A stretch of DNA of 64,000 nucleotides. Source: Lachnospiraceae bacterium. Its GTDB lineage: Bacteria > Bacillota > Clostridia > Lachnospirales > Lachnospiraceae. Where the stretch lies: positions 1 to 64,000 of the forward strand of contig WRBB01000010.1 of assembly GCA_009779895.1 (NCBI GenBank), written 5' to 3'. Position 1 is the first letter of the stretch. The number at the start of each line of letters is the position of its first letter. A program made the position numbers and the translations under genes. The notes beneath the pieces were generated by a model that was given only the letters and a program-made list of their open reading frames with translations, did no database searches and had not been told where the DNA came from. Shown here one piece after another: positions 16,401-23,633 of this stretch.

Positions 16401-17438
16401 GCCTTTCGTAATGAAGGTATGTTGCCTTGGGTAGGAGCGAATGCAGATAGAAACCCCAATCATACGATGGGTGGTACTGCTGTATTGAGAGACGATGATG
16501 GGGCGTTTGCGACGACCACGTTCCGTCAAAATTTCTCCGGGAATTCTACACCTCGTAGGGATTGTGACTTAAGAGCCAATAAATCTTGGTTTATGGTGGA
16601 TGGTCGCATCTATGCCATGGGAAGTGGCATTACAGGTACCAGAGCGAATCGTGAGGTAGCAACAACCTTAGACAATCGTCGGATACCAACAGGGTTTGTC
16701 CAATCTTTTGTCTTTAATGGACAAGCGGCAGGTGCGCTCTCTAGTCGAGGTACACCGGCGACCAATAGTTGGGCACATTTAAGTTATGCAGGAACAGCAC
16801 CGAGCGGTGGCACTGCGCAACTGGGATATTTTATTCCGGCAGGACAAAATATCCATATTGGTACTCAAAGAACCAGCGGAAGATGGAGCGATAGTGATGC
16901 GGGTGCCTCAACAGCGGTACACAGCAATCTATTTGCCAATGTACGGATTGGACACGGTGTAACACCAACGAATCGTCGCTACGAGTATGTATTGTTGCCA
17001 AACTATACCCAAGCACAGGTACAAGCTTTTCATGCTAGACAGGCAAGTAGCGATCCTGCTTATATCGCGGTAGCCAATACCAACACCTTACATGCCATTT
17101 ATTTTCATGATAGAAATATGCTGATGATAAATAACTTTGCAAATGCACCGGCAATTGTAACCAGTCCTCGTACAGGTATTAGTTATACCATTTCTACCGC
17201 AGGTTCTGTTATCATTCGGGAGCATACCGATGGAACGGTGAATATTTCCATTCATGATCCAACGGGTGTGAACAACAACATTAGTGTGATCATGAATCGT
17301 GTTGTCACCCGTTTGAGCGGTGATGGTAATATGGCGGTAACACCATCAGGTGGAAATACGGTGGTTCAGGCATCACAGTTGACTAGCTTTTTAGGCAGAC
17401 GCTTTGCTACTTGGGATGTGTTGGTGCGTAAGGAGTAA
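13464..17438 (+). CDS. Secreted PL8-family polysaccharide lyase with the locus-specific N-terminal domain
   Basis: A 1324-residue exported enzyme with a GTG start (GGAG eight bases upstream). After a signal helix (about 12-35) comes the module shared with the two SipW-type proteins (GGRIHSD, FGENFGEDDLHLRVRLHEFL, GDFWILDTETGWFYWNG; about 40-360). A BIG2-like Ig domain follows (about 380-468). Residues about 475-1310 match PL8 lyases, which cleave hyaluronan, chondroitin or xanthan by beta-elimination: NWIHW at 629, DGS..GH with His756, Tyr765 nine residues later, RLPGTT, and SWFMVDGRIYAMGSGI. The His-Tyr spacing equals that of pneumococcal hyaluronate lyase. The segment corresponding to the catalytic Asn reads ADRVN (Asp704). 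No wall anchor is seen. Confidence 0.87.
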   Translation: MKKQSKRIKNSVSNLFLFCAAILLVGILGYALIDNGRIEVGGRIHSDMQLNAQDISGAMVYDQAIFGENFGEDDLHLRVRLHEFLRIDGGDEDGHGVAGAVLEDTSTWPIFTINGNFGTNNSFIRANVPGSPGAVQVGSQGNVRFAFGDAALVGTAASNTGSRGSKYFLPTHNQLVGTNPLTSAEVSYISNNHPRSYFANPIAHLFSNTTGAAVEPRAFVLNPLDTVEPRTYGVVTGNNDFGIADGSHNQFSATATFTCTLMYHDRETSDLRIVTDITHTARRTKSPTHNGIMTLDQWVAARLPQGDFWILDTETGWFYWNGTLPAESATSLLINAVSVSPSSGQHWAYAIHVNADWWLEGYAPYGVPDIILQGAGTEPTLEFELGTSEQDRVIVYVGEYRRIREVGTPMTWPARNAFTLASLFSVDETIAAVHRDGFVEGLQPGLTVIRAERGADFGLIFVEVRPARNDEFDVLRRNYFNFLLPNVDINSPDGQARRNALQNSATNSRNSMNRSFVPGVAGLTWSVGENNVFATNARAPFSQMNNLARGFALPGSIHYLCPDMFDSIEAGMRWNLDNIFRGPVGDQNNWIPVYNMLNDLYPRTGPNATPESIAMNNFLRQSPPIRSGNWIHWGQFIPLDAVQTLTLMYEFGLCNELIQAYSRRIMITAPHAQYGTGVSRGNPNHQSRRTHFTLMTGVFRRDADRVNLAASQFLMGEVFRVSSGLLPITNPITVGSGLIPGSHGSGYFWDGSNIGHNHYASAWTYGNATRACTARFLATIYGGATMNGQLLAYDEALMEQRMQMLIDSTLPVVWRGGILPSHLTQDMTAVSGRGTGRIHEMTGMVLGFHVGEENRRIFEEHLASWGVHNPALLGGAGFATIVVRDAVNHPDIVPREQTGIFARNFESRMIYRDENFLFEVAYNNFNANTRPFSVGAAQNRMGVYMGEGMHYLMLHNDQFQFHDNYFASVEFQRLPGTTVAFRNEGMLPWVGANADRNPNHTMGGTAVLRDDDGAFATTTFRQNFSGNSTPRRDCDLRANKSWFMVDGRIYAMGSGITGTRANREVATTLDNRRIPTGFVQSFVFNGQAAGALSSRGTPATNSWAHLSYAGTAPSGGTAQLGYFIPAGQNIHIGTQRTSGRWSDSDAGASTAVHSNLFANVRIGHGVTPTNRRYEYVLLPNYTQAQVQAFHARQASSDPAYIAVANTNTLHAIYFHDRNMLMINNFANAPAIVTSPRTGISYTISTAGSVIIREHTDGTVNISIHDPTGVNNNISVIMNRVVTRLSGDGNMAVTPSGGNTVVQASQLTSFLGRRFATWDVLVRKE

Positions 17439-17481
17439 AACTTCTAAAAAACCATAAGGGTTTGCCAAAAGGAGATGTGAA

Positions 17482-18012
17482 GTGAAATTTCTAATATCAA
17501 AAGAGGGAAACAAAGTTGAATATTTGATGGCGGGTGGCTTTTGGTTAGGAAAAGAAGCAGCTGTTCGTTCGCGTTTTATCAATGGGATAGACTTTGAAAC
17601 CAATTTTGATTTTATGAGAAGAAACCATGCTTCTGTCGATGAAATGTTTACTGATTTAAGTTGTCAATTGTATGTTCAGTGGAATGAAGAGATAGAAGCA
17701 CTTTTTGCAGAATTAATAGAAATCACATCCTTGCAGCAGATATGCTCTCAAACATTAAGAAATGGCTTTATCAGTATCAGTGTCATTCCGAATAAATGGC
17801 AGGATGCAAGAAAACACGAAGAAAACCCCAATGAATATGTGTATTATAATCATTTGTTGGAAATATATTGTGAGCAGGAAGAACTGTGTAAAGAGTATGT
17901 GGCACTGATTGGTGATTTATTAGAAACCTTATGGGATAGGGATATCATGGCAATTGCTTGTAGCAATTTTGAAAAAGTATTACCCTACCAAGGAGGATAT
18001 GGTTATAGGTAG
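17482..18012 (+). CDS. Hypothetical protein
   Basis: A 176-residue protein with no domain I recognise. It is acidic, without a signal peptide or membrane helix, and mostly predicted helical, with cysteines spread along the chain. The GTG start is chosen because AAAGGAG lies ten bases upstream. It begins 43 bases after the PL8 lyase in the same direction, so it is probably cotranscribed. A 15-mer directly upstream (17457-17471) also occurs before the lyase gene. Confidence 0.6.
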   Translation: MKFLISKEGNKVEYLMAGGFWLGKEAAVRSRFINGIDFETNFDFMRRNHASVDEMFTDLSCQLYVQWNEEIEALFAELIEITSLQQICSQTLRNGFISISVIPNKWQDARKHEENPNEYVYYNHLLEIYCEQEELCKEYVALIGDLLETLWDRDIMAIACSNFEKVLPYQGGYGYR

Positions 18013-18037
18013 TTAAAAGAGCTTTATGGTGATGGTA

Positions 18038-18142
18038 GATAGCAAATAAATTCTTTCCGGCCTATTACACCCCTTTTCAAATTCAACCCCTCTTCTTACT
18101 CAATTTGAAACAATTTCTGCCGGAAAGAATTTATTTGCTATC
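18038..18142. repeat. Long inverted repeat (24-bp perfect arms), MITE-like or structured element
   Basis: Arms at 18038-18061 and 18119-18142 are perfect reverse complements (left arm begins GATAGCAAATAAATTCTTTC). A nested inverted repeat lies inside (TTTCAAATT ... AATTTGAAA). The 105-bp unit has no coding capacity and no clear T-run. A miniature inverted-repeat element or a bidirectional terminator closing the surface locus are the main options. Confidence 0.75.
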
Positions 18143-18220
18143 GCCAGAAAAGGAATGGGGAGAGTTGGTAGATTAAATGGTGTATGCGTATGAGAGTGAG
18201 ACAGACGATGGTGAAAAGGG

Positions 18221-18592
18221 ATGTTTAAGAAAATAAAAGAGATTGAAAATCAAATAAGGAAATCAAAGCAGGCGGCTGTAGCTCTCGTGAGAGAAGAGAA
18301 ACCACGGGATATAAAAAAAGCCAAAGAGTTACAAAAACTTGACTTAAGTGTCAGGGGCGAAAATAATTTTGAGCTGGCTCTTGGTTTGATAAATGGAAAA
18401 AATTTGATTCTTGTGTTTTGCAAGAAAAAATTGGACGAAGAAAGGAAAAAAAGTGGTGCTTATCAGCTGGGGCATGGAAAAATAAGGGAGATGCTTATAT
18501 CCGATGGTTACCAAAAATTTTTTGATATCTTAATGGAGCACTATCAAGAAGAGTTTCATTTGTTGTTTCGGTGTGAAGTGGATTTTGAATGA
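18221..18592 (+). CDS. Small hypothetical protein
   Basis: A 123-residue, lysine-rich protein with a helical, coiled-coil-prone N-terminus (about 1-45) and no signal or membrane segment. I recognise no family. GGTGAAAAGGG immediately precedes the ATG, an unusually close ribosome site. It sits alone between the long inverted repeat and the convergent dehydratase gene. Confidence 0.5.
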   Translation: MFKKIKEIENQIRKSKQAAVALVREEKPRDIKKAKELQKLDLSVRGENNFELALGLINGKNLILVFCKKKLDEERKKSGAYQLGHGKIREMLISDGYQKFFDILMEHYQEEFHLLFRCEVDFE

Positions 18593-18648
18593 TTCTTCTG
18601 ATGTAGGATATTTTTCCAGCCCCTATTGGTTCTTATGTTATTTAATAT

Positions 18649-20370
18649 CTATTCCATATACCCACCTTTCATAGGTGAAACGGCATGTTCCGCATAAATT
18701 TTTAAAACCCCTTTGTTATACTTTGGTTTTTTTGCTTTCCATTGCTTTTGGCGTTTGGCCAAAATTTCTTCGATTTCCGCAGGTGTTTTTTCTACACCTT
18801 TAATCCCTACAATGTTTAATCCACGCACTGGAATATCCAAGCGAATGAGATCCCCCTTTTCAACTAAGGCAATGGGACCACCCACTGCTGCTTCCGGAGA
18901 AATATGTCCAATGGCCGGTCCTCGTGTTGCGCCGGAAAAACGTCCGTCTGTCAGCAAAGCAATGCTTTTGCTTAAATTTGCATCACTGGAAATGGCTTCT
19001 GTTGTGTAAAACATTTCCGGCATACCGGAGCCTTTTGGCCCCTCATAACGAATGATAACAGCATCTCCGGGTTTTACTTTTTTTGACAACACGGCCTCCA
19101 AAGCATCTTCTTCGCAATCAAAAGGATAGGCGATAAGCGTAACTTGGAACATTTCTTTTGGCACCGCGGCGTGCTTCACGACAGCACCGTCAGGTGCCAA
19201 GTTTCCTCGTAAGACAGCAATAGCTCCCTCTTTTCCAAGGGGTTGGTTATAAGGACGCAAAATATCTTCTTTTTGCAAATTCCAATGGGATAAATGGGCG
19301 TAGCACTTTTTATAGTAATCGCTCTGTTTTAAAGCTTCTAAGTTTTCCCCCAACGTTTTCCCGGTGATTGTGTTCACATCTAAATGGAGGAGATGCTTTA
19401 TTTCTTCCATTACCCCCGGTACTCCACCTGCATAATGGAAAAATTGAGCAGGCCATTTACCGGTTGGGCGAATATCCAACAGATAATGAGTTTGGGCATG
19501 GATTCGATCAAAGGTATCTCCATCAACTTCCAGATTTAACTCTTTGGCCATGGCCGGGAGATGCAACAAGGAGTTGCTGGAACCGGAAATCGCAGCATGC
19601 ACCATAATGGCATTTTCAAAGGATTTTATGGTCACGATATCATCTACGCTTTGATTTTCCTTTGCCATTTCCACCACCCGTTTGCCTGCTTGATATGCCG
19701 CAGCCAACAATGCCTCGCCGGTCGCCGGTAACAGTGCCGTTCCGGGCAGCATCAAGCCCAAAGCTTCGGCCATGATTTGCATGGTTGCAGCTGTGCCCAT
19801 AAAAGAGCATGCTCCTTGGGTCGGGCAGGCATTGTGTTTGTAATAAGTCAATTGTTCTTCGCTGATTTCTCCCCGTTTTTGCATGGCAGAGTACATTCCG
19901 ATTTGTTCTAAGGTCAATAAATCAGGCCCGGCATTCATGACACCACCGGTCACAAATATGGCCGGCATGTTCAGGCGAGCAGCTCCCATCAAGGTACCGG
20001 GAACAGATTTGTCACAGCTTGCAATATAAACACCGGCATCAAAGCCATTGGCACCACCATGAATTTCAATCATGTTCGCAATCATTTCCCGGCTAACCAA
20101 GGAATAGTTGATACCATCATGACCTTGTGCAATGCCATCACACATATCGGTGGTAAAAAACCGCGCACCTTTTCCGCCGGCATCCTGAATGCCGTCCATC
20201 ACCTTTGCAACAAGCTTGTCTAAATGAGCACTGCCCGGATGGCTGTCACCAAAGGTACTTTCCACAAGAATTTGTGGTTTTTCCAAATCAGCCAAAGTCC
20301 AACCCATACCTAACTTGAGCGGATCCATTTCCGGCGCAAGCACTCGTATTTTTTGACTATTATATTTCAT
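18649..20370 (-). CDS. IlvD/Edd-family dehydratase
   Basis: A 573-residue Fe-S dehydratase of the dihydroxyacid/sugar-acid family. Candidate cluster-ligand cysteines lie in TTDMCDGIAQGH, ASCDKSVPG and ACPTQGACSFMGT, and the C-terminal GRFSGATRGPAIGHISPEA is diagnostic. IlvD makes 2-oxo acids in valine and isoleucine synthesis; relatives dehydrate xylonate, arabinonate or gluconate. No ilv genes are nearby. The gene ends an operon of sugar importer plus beta-glucosidase, which favours a sugar-acid substrate, though the start FGDSHPGSAHLDKL differs from the common IlvD pattern. The start at 20370 is chosen over longer options because AAAGGAGCG lies just upstream. Confidence 0.8.
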   Translation of the reverse strand: MKYNSQKIRVLAPEMDPLKLGMGWTLADLEKPQILVESTFGDSHPGSAHLDKLVAKVMDGIQDAGGKGARFFTTDMCDGIAQGHDGINYSLVSREMIANMIEIHGGANGFDAGVYIASCDKSVPGTLMGAARLNMPAIFVTGGVMNAGPDLLTLEQIGMYSAMQKRGEISEEQLTYYKHNACPTQGACSFMGTAATMQIMAEALGLMLPGTALLPATGEALLAAAYQAGKRVVEMAKENQSVDDIVTIKSFENAIMVHAAISGSSNSLLHLPAMAKELNLEVDGDTFDRIHAQTHYLLDIRPTGKWPAQFFHYAGGVPGVMEEIKHLLHLDVNTITGKTLGENLEALKQSDYYKKCYAHLSHWNLQKEDILRPYNQPLGKEGAIAVLRGNLAPDGAVVKHAAVPKEMFQVTLIAYPFDCEEDALEAVLSKKVKPGDAVIIRYEGPKGSGMPEMFYTTEAISSDANLSKSIALLTDGRFSGATRGPAIGHISPEAAVGGPIALVEKGDLIRLDIPVRGLNIVGIKGVEKTPAEIEEILAKRQKQWKAKKPKYNKGVLKIYAEHAVSPMKGGYME

Positions 20371-20420
20371 AAACGCTCCTTTTTTTGTGCTCATTTTGTA
20401 CATGCATAGAAAAGCAGAAA

Positions 20421-21767
20421 TCAAATGGCATTTTCTTTGATTAGATTTGCATACCAAAAACCGCTATCCTTTACAAATCTTTCTTGGGTATTAAAATCAA
20501 CATAAACAATACCAAAACGACTGGAATAACCAAAAGCCCATTCAAAATTATCATACAAAGACCATTGAAAATACCCTTTGACATTAACACCTTGGGCGAT
20601 GGCATCATGCATTGCAAGTAAATGGCGGTGGAGATAATCAATTCTGATACCATCACCAACGGTTTTATTTAAGGACAGGGTATCCGGTTGAGAGGTACCA
20701 TTTTCGGTAATGTAAATGGTATCAATACCATATTCATTCTTTAAGCGTAAAAGCATTTTGGTAAGGCCTTGTTCCGTAACCGGCCACCCCCGATCATTGA
20801 CCGGTGCAAAGGGCGGATTTTTAAGGGAAAAGCCCAATGGCCATACAGTTTCATCGGCGGTTACCCAAAAATCATTATAATAGTTAAGCCCCATAAAGTC
20901 TAGTTTTTGGCTCATTAAACGTAGGTGTTCTTCTTGAAACTCCGGTAATACAACACCTTTTTCCCGATAAAGTGTTATCATATCTTGCGGATATGTACCT
21001 TTGATAATCGGATCCAAGAACCAACGATTGATATAACCGTCAGCATATTCCGTTGCTTTAATGTCCTCTTCCTTGTTTGTGAAAGGCAAACGAGGCATTA
21101 AGTTCAAGGCAATTCCAATTTCGCCAATCATATTTTCGTTTCTAAAATATTCAACCACCAAGCCGTGTCCTACATATAGATTGTAAGCCACAGAAAGGGC
21201 AGTGGAAAAATCCTTTATTCCCGGGGCTTGGCGACCCTCATAATTGCCTAAAAAAGCAGCACAATAAGGCTCATTTAAAGTCATCCATTTTGTGACTTTG
21301 TCACCCAGTTCCTGAAAAATAAGTTTTGCATAATCCAAAAAATATGTCGGCATGTTGGGATTGGCCCAACCACCGAGATCTTGTAATGCTTGGGGTAAAT
21401 CCCAATGGTATAGTGTTACAAAAGGTTCAATGCCATGTTCCAACAATTCATGAACCAGGTTTTTGTAGAATTGAAGCCCCATTTGATTGACTTCGCCTGT
21501 TCCTTTGGGAAAGACACGCGACCAGGAGATAGAAAATCGATAGGATTTGATACCTAGGCTTTTCATCAGGGCAACATCTTCCGGATAGCGGTGGTAATGG
21601 TCGCAAGCTATTTTGCCATCATCTCCATTTAAAATGCGGCCCGGAATGGTGCAAAACCGGTCCCAGATGGATTCGCCTCGTCCGTCGGTATCGTAAGCGC
21701 CCTCTATTTGGTAAGAGGCTGTTGCAACGCCCCATGCAAAATCGGGGGGAAATACTTTTTTTTCCAT
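20421..21767 (-). CDS. bglA: GH1 beta-glucosidase
   Basis: A 448-residue cytoplasmic glycosidase without a signal peptide. GH1 hallmarks are FAWGVATASYQIEGA at the N-terminus, the acid/base Glu166 in TLNEP and the nucleophile Glu355 in YITENG. It hydrolyses beta-glucosides such as cellobiose, or their phosphates; absence of a PTS and presence of an ABC importer favour unphosphorylated substrates. GGAG precedes the ATG. It lies between the importer permeases and the dehydratase in one minus-strand operon. Confidence 0.92.
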   Translation of the reverse strand: MEKKVFPPDFAWGVATASYQIEGAYDTDGRGESIWDRFCTIPGRILNGDDGKIACDHYHRYPEDVALMKSLGIKSYRFSISWSRVFPKGTGEVNQMGLQFYKNLVHELLEHGIEPFVTLYHWDLPQALQDLGGWANPNMPTYFLDYAKLIFQELGDKVTKWMTLNEPYCAAFLGNYEGRQAPGIKDFSTALSVAYNLYVGHGLVVEYFRNENMIGEIGIALNLMPRLPFTNKEEDIKATEYADGYINRWFLDPIIKGTYPQDMITLYREKGVVLPEFQEEHLRLMSQKLDFMGLNYYNDFWVTADETVWPLGFSLKNPPFAPVNDRGWPVTEQGLTKMLLRLKNEYGIDTIYITENGTSQPDTLSLNKTVGDGIRIDYLHRHLLAMHDAIAQGVNVKGYFQWSLYDNFEWAFGYSSRFGIVYVDFNTQERFVKDSGFWYANLIKENAI

Positions 21768-21800
21768 TTGTGTGATAACTCCTTTCGTAAATAAGTTGTT

Positions 21801-22649
21801 TTAACCTTTCAGGCCGGTTGTTGCGATTCCATCAACAAAATATTTCTGGCAAACAAAGAATAATATGACTAAGGGCAATACCACCAAAAAGGACATTGCC
21901 ATAACGCTACCCCAATTTACCACAGACTCTGCATCTAGAGATAAGCGTAGAGCCATGGTGGCAGTAAAGCGAGAAACACTGTGAATGAAAATCAACGAGT
22001 TGAAATAATCATTGTAGGTCCATAAAAACTGAAATAAACCGGCGGAAAACAAAGCTGGTTTTAAAATAGGCAATAAAATCAAAGTTAAGGTTTTAAAAGT
22101 GCCGCAACCATCAATATAAGCCGATTCATCTAAATCCGTAGGAATCCCTCTCATAAATTGAACCAACATATAGACAAAAAAGGGATAGCAGGCCAATATA
22201 GACATCAGGTAAAAAGCACCATAACCGTCTAAAACACCCAAAGAATTAAAAATGGTATAACGGGGAATGATTACAATGGCATTTGGAAGCATCAAAGTGG
22301 ATAGTAAAATCGCAAAAGCTAATTTCTTACCCCGAAAATGAAAGCGGGCAAAACCGTAAGCCACCAAAGTGCTGGAAAGTACTGTAAAAATGGTGGTTGG
22401 TACGACCATAACAAAGGAATTTCGAAAGAAAGTAGCATACGTAAGCCCGCCTGCGGATGTCCAACCATGAATAAAAGGTTCTAGGCTAAACATTTGGGGT
22501 AATAAAGCGACACTTCCAAAGATTTCCTCGTTGGTTTTAAAGCTGGAAAAGAACATCCATATCAAAGGATAGATCATAAATAGACCAATGATAATAAGGA
22601 CGATATACATAATGATTTCTTTTGTTGTTTTTTTTGCTTTTCGTGACAT
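21801..22649 (-). CDS. CUT1 sugar ABC transporter permease (MalG/AraQ type)
   Basis: A 282-residue inner-membrane permease with about six helices. The EAA loop is visible as LDESAYIDGCGTFKTLTLILLP, which contacts the ATPase subunit. The start at 22649 (MSRKAKK) follows AAAGG and lies 15 bases beyond the upstream permease stop; the longer reading frame from 22751 would overlap that gene heavily. It pairs with the 22664-23557 permease and the 23634-25001 binding protein. No ATPase gene is in the operon. Confidence 0.9.
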   Translation of the reverse strand: MSRKAKKTTKEIIMYIVLIIIGLFMIYPLIWMFFSSFKTNEEIFGSVALLPQMFSLEPFIHGWTSAGGLTYATFFRNSFVMVVPTTIFTVLSSTLVAYGFARFHFRGKKLAFAILLSTLMLPNAIVIIPRYTIFNSLGVLDGYGAFYLMSILACYPFFVYMLVQFMRGIPTDLDESAYIDGCGTFKTLTLILLPILKPALFSAGLFQFLWTYNDYFNSLIFIHSVSRFTATMALRLSLDAESVVNWGSVMAMSFLVVLPLVILFFVCQKYFVDGIATTGLKG

Positions 22650-22663
22650 TATTTTTTCCTTTC

Positions 22664-23557
22664 TTATGCTTTGTCGCCATAATGAACCCAGAAACGTGAT
22701 GTTCCAAACATGATTAAAGTAAAACCTAAAACCAATATAAAGATAACCCACGAAGTTGCGCTGGCGTAGCCCATTCTAAAGAAATTGAATCCGTCATTAA
22801 AAAGCTTTAAGCCAAGCATATAGGTTGACCGAACCGGGCCACCATTGGTGATGATAAAGGCGGAGGTGAAATTCTGTAAAGCTACAATTGTTTGCATAAT
22901 AATGGTAAAGAAAATAATGGGTGATATCTGTGGTATTGTAATTTTGAAAAATTGGGCAATTTTGCTGGCACCGTCGATGTCTGCGGCCTCATATAAAGAT
23001 TGCGGCACTTGCTTTAAGGCGGCGAGATACATAACCATGGAAGAGCCAAACTGCCAGACTTCCAAAGAGCTTAAAGTAGGTAAAGCAAATCTTGGGTCAC
23101 CAAAAAAAGAAATGGTGCCAATGCCAAACATGCTGATAACGCTGTTGACCAAACCTTGATCCATAAAAATCACACGCCATAAAATAGCAACAGCCACACT
23201 GCCGCCAAACAGGGAGGGTAAATAATAGATGGTTCTTAAAATCCCGATTCCTTTTCGGCCCTTGTTTAACAAGATGGCGATTAAAAGCGACATGATGATT
23301 TTGGCAGGAACCGTATATACCGTATAGAGAATGGTTGCACGTAAAGATTGGAAAAACTCAACGTCTCTGGTAAATAACTGGATATAATTTTGTAAGCCAA
23401 TAAAATTTATGTCCCGGGAAACCGGATTGTAGTCGGTTAAAGAGTAATAAAAGGATGTGAGAAAAGGAAATATTTGAAGCAATAACATCCCAATAATCCA
23501 CGGGGATAAATAAAGAAAGGCTTTATTATCTCGTTTGCTGTATTTTCGTTTTTTCAT
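22664..23557 (-). CDS. CUT1 sugar ABC transporter permease (MalF/UgpA type)
   Basis: A 297-residue permease with six predicted helices starting at FLYLSPWIIGMLLLQIFP and the EAA-type loop LYEAADIDGASKIAQFFKI. It is the partner of the MalG-type permease. AAAGGATTTGCAGG precedes the ATG. It lies downstream of the binding-protein gene, separated by the hairpin at 23581-23616, which probably reduces permease expression relative to binding protein. Confidence 0.9.
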   Translation of the reverse strand: MKKRKYSKRDNKAFLYLSPWIIGMLLLQIFPFLTSFYYSLTDYNPVSRDINFIGLQNYIQLFTRDVEFFQSLRATILYTVYTVPAKIIMSLLIAILLNKGRKGIGILRTIYYLPSLFGGSVAVAILWRVIFMDQGLVNSVISMFGIGTISFFGDPRFALPTLSSLEVWQFGSSMVMYLAALKQVPQSLYEAADIDGASKIAQFFKITIPQISPIIFFTIIMQTIVALQNFTSAFIITNGGPVRSTYMLGLKLFNDGFNFFRMGYASATSWVIFILVLGFTLIMFGTSRFWVHYGDKA

Positions 23558-23580
23558 CCTGCAAATCCTTTCTATAAAAT

Positions 23581-23616
23581 GTAGTACCGGAAATAGGAAA
23601 GATGTTCCGGCACTAC
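23581..23616 (-). other. Intercistronic hairpin between binding-protein and permease genes
   Basis: GTAGTACCGGAA (23581-23592) pairs with TTCCGGCACTAC (23605-23616) with one mismatch. It has no strong T-run. Position and shape suit a processing or partial-termination structure that keeps binding-protein mRNA more abundant than permease mRNA. Confidence 0.65.
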
Positions 23617-23633
23617 AGATGAATCAGAAAAAT

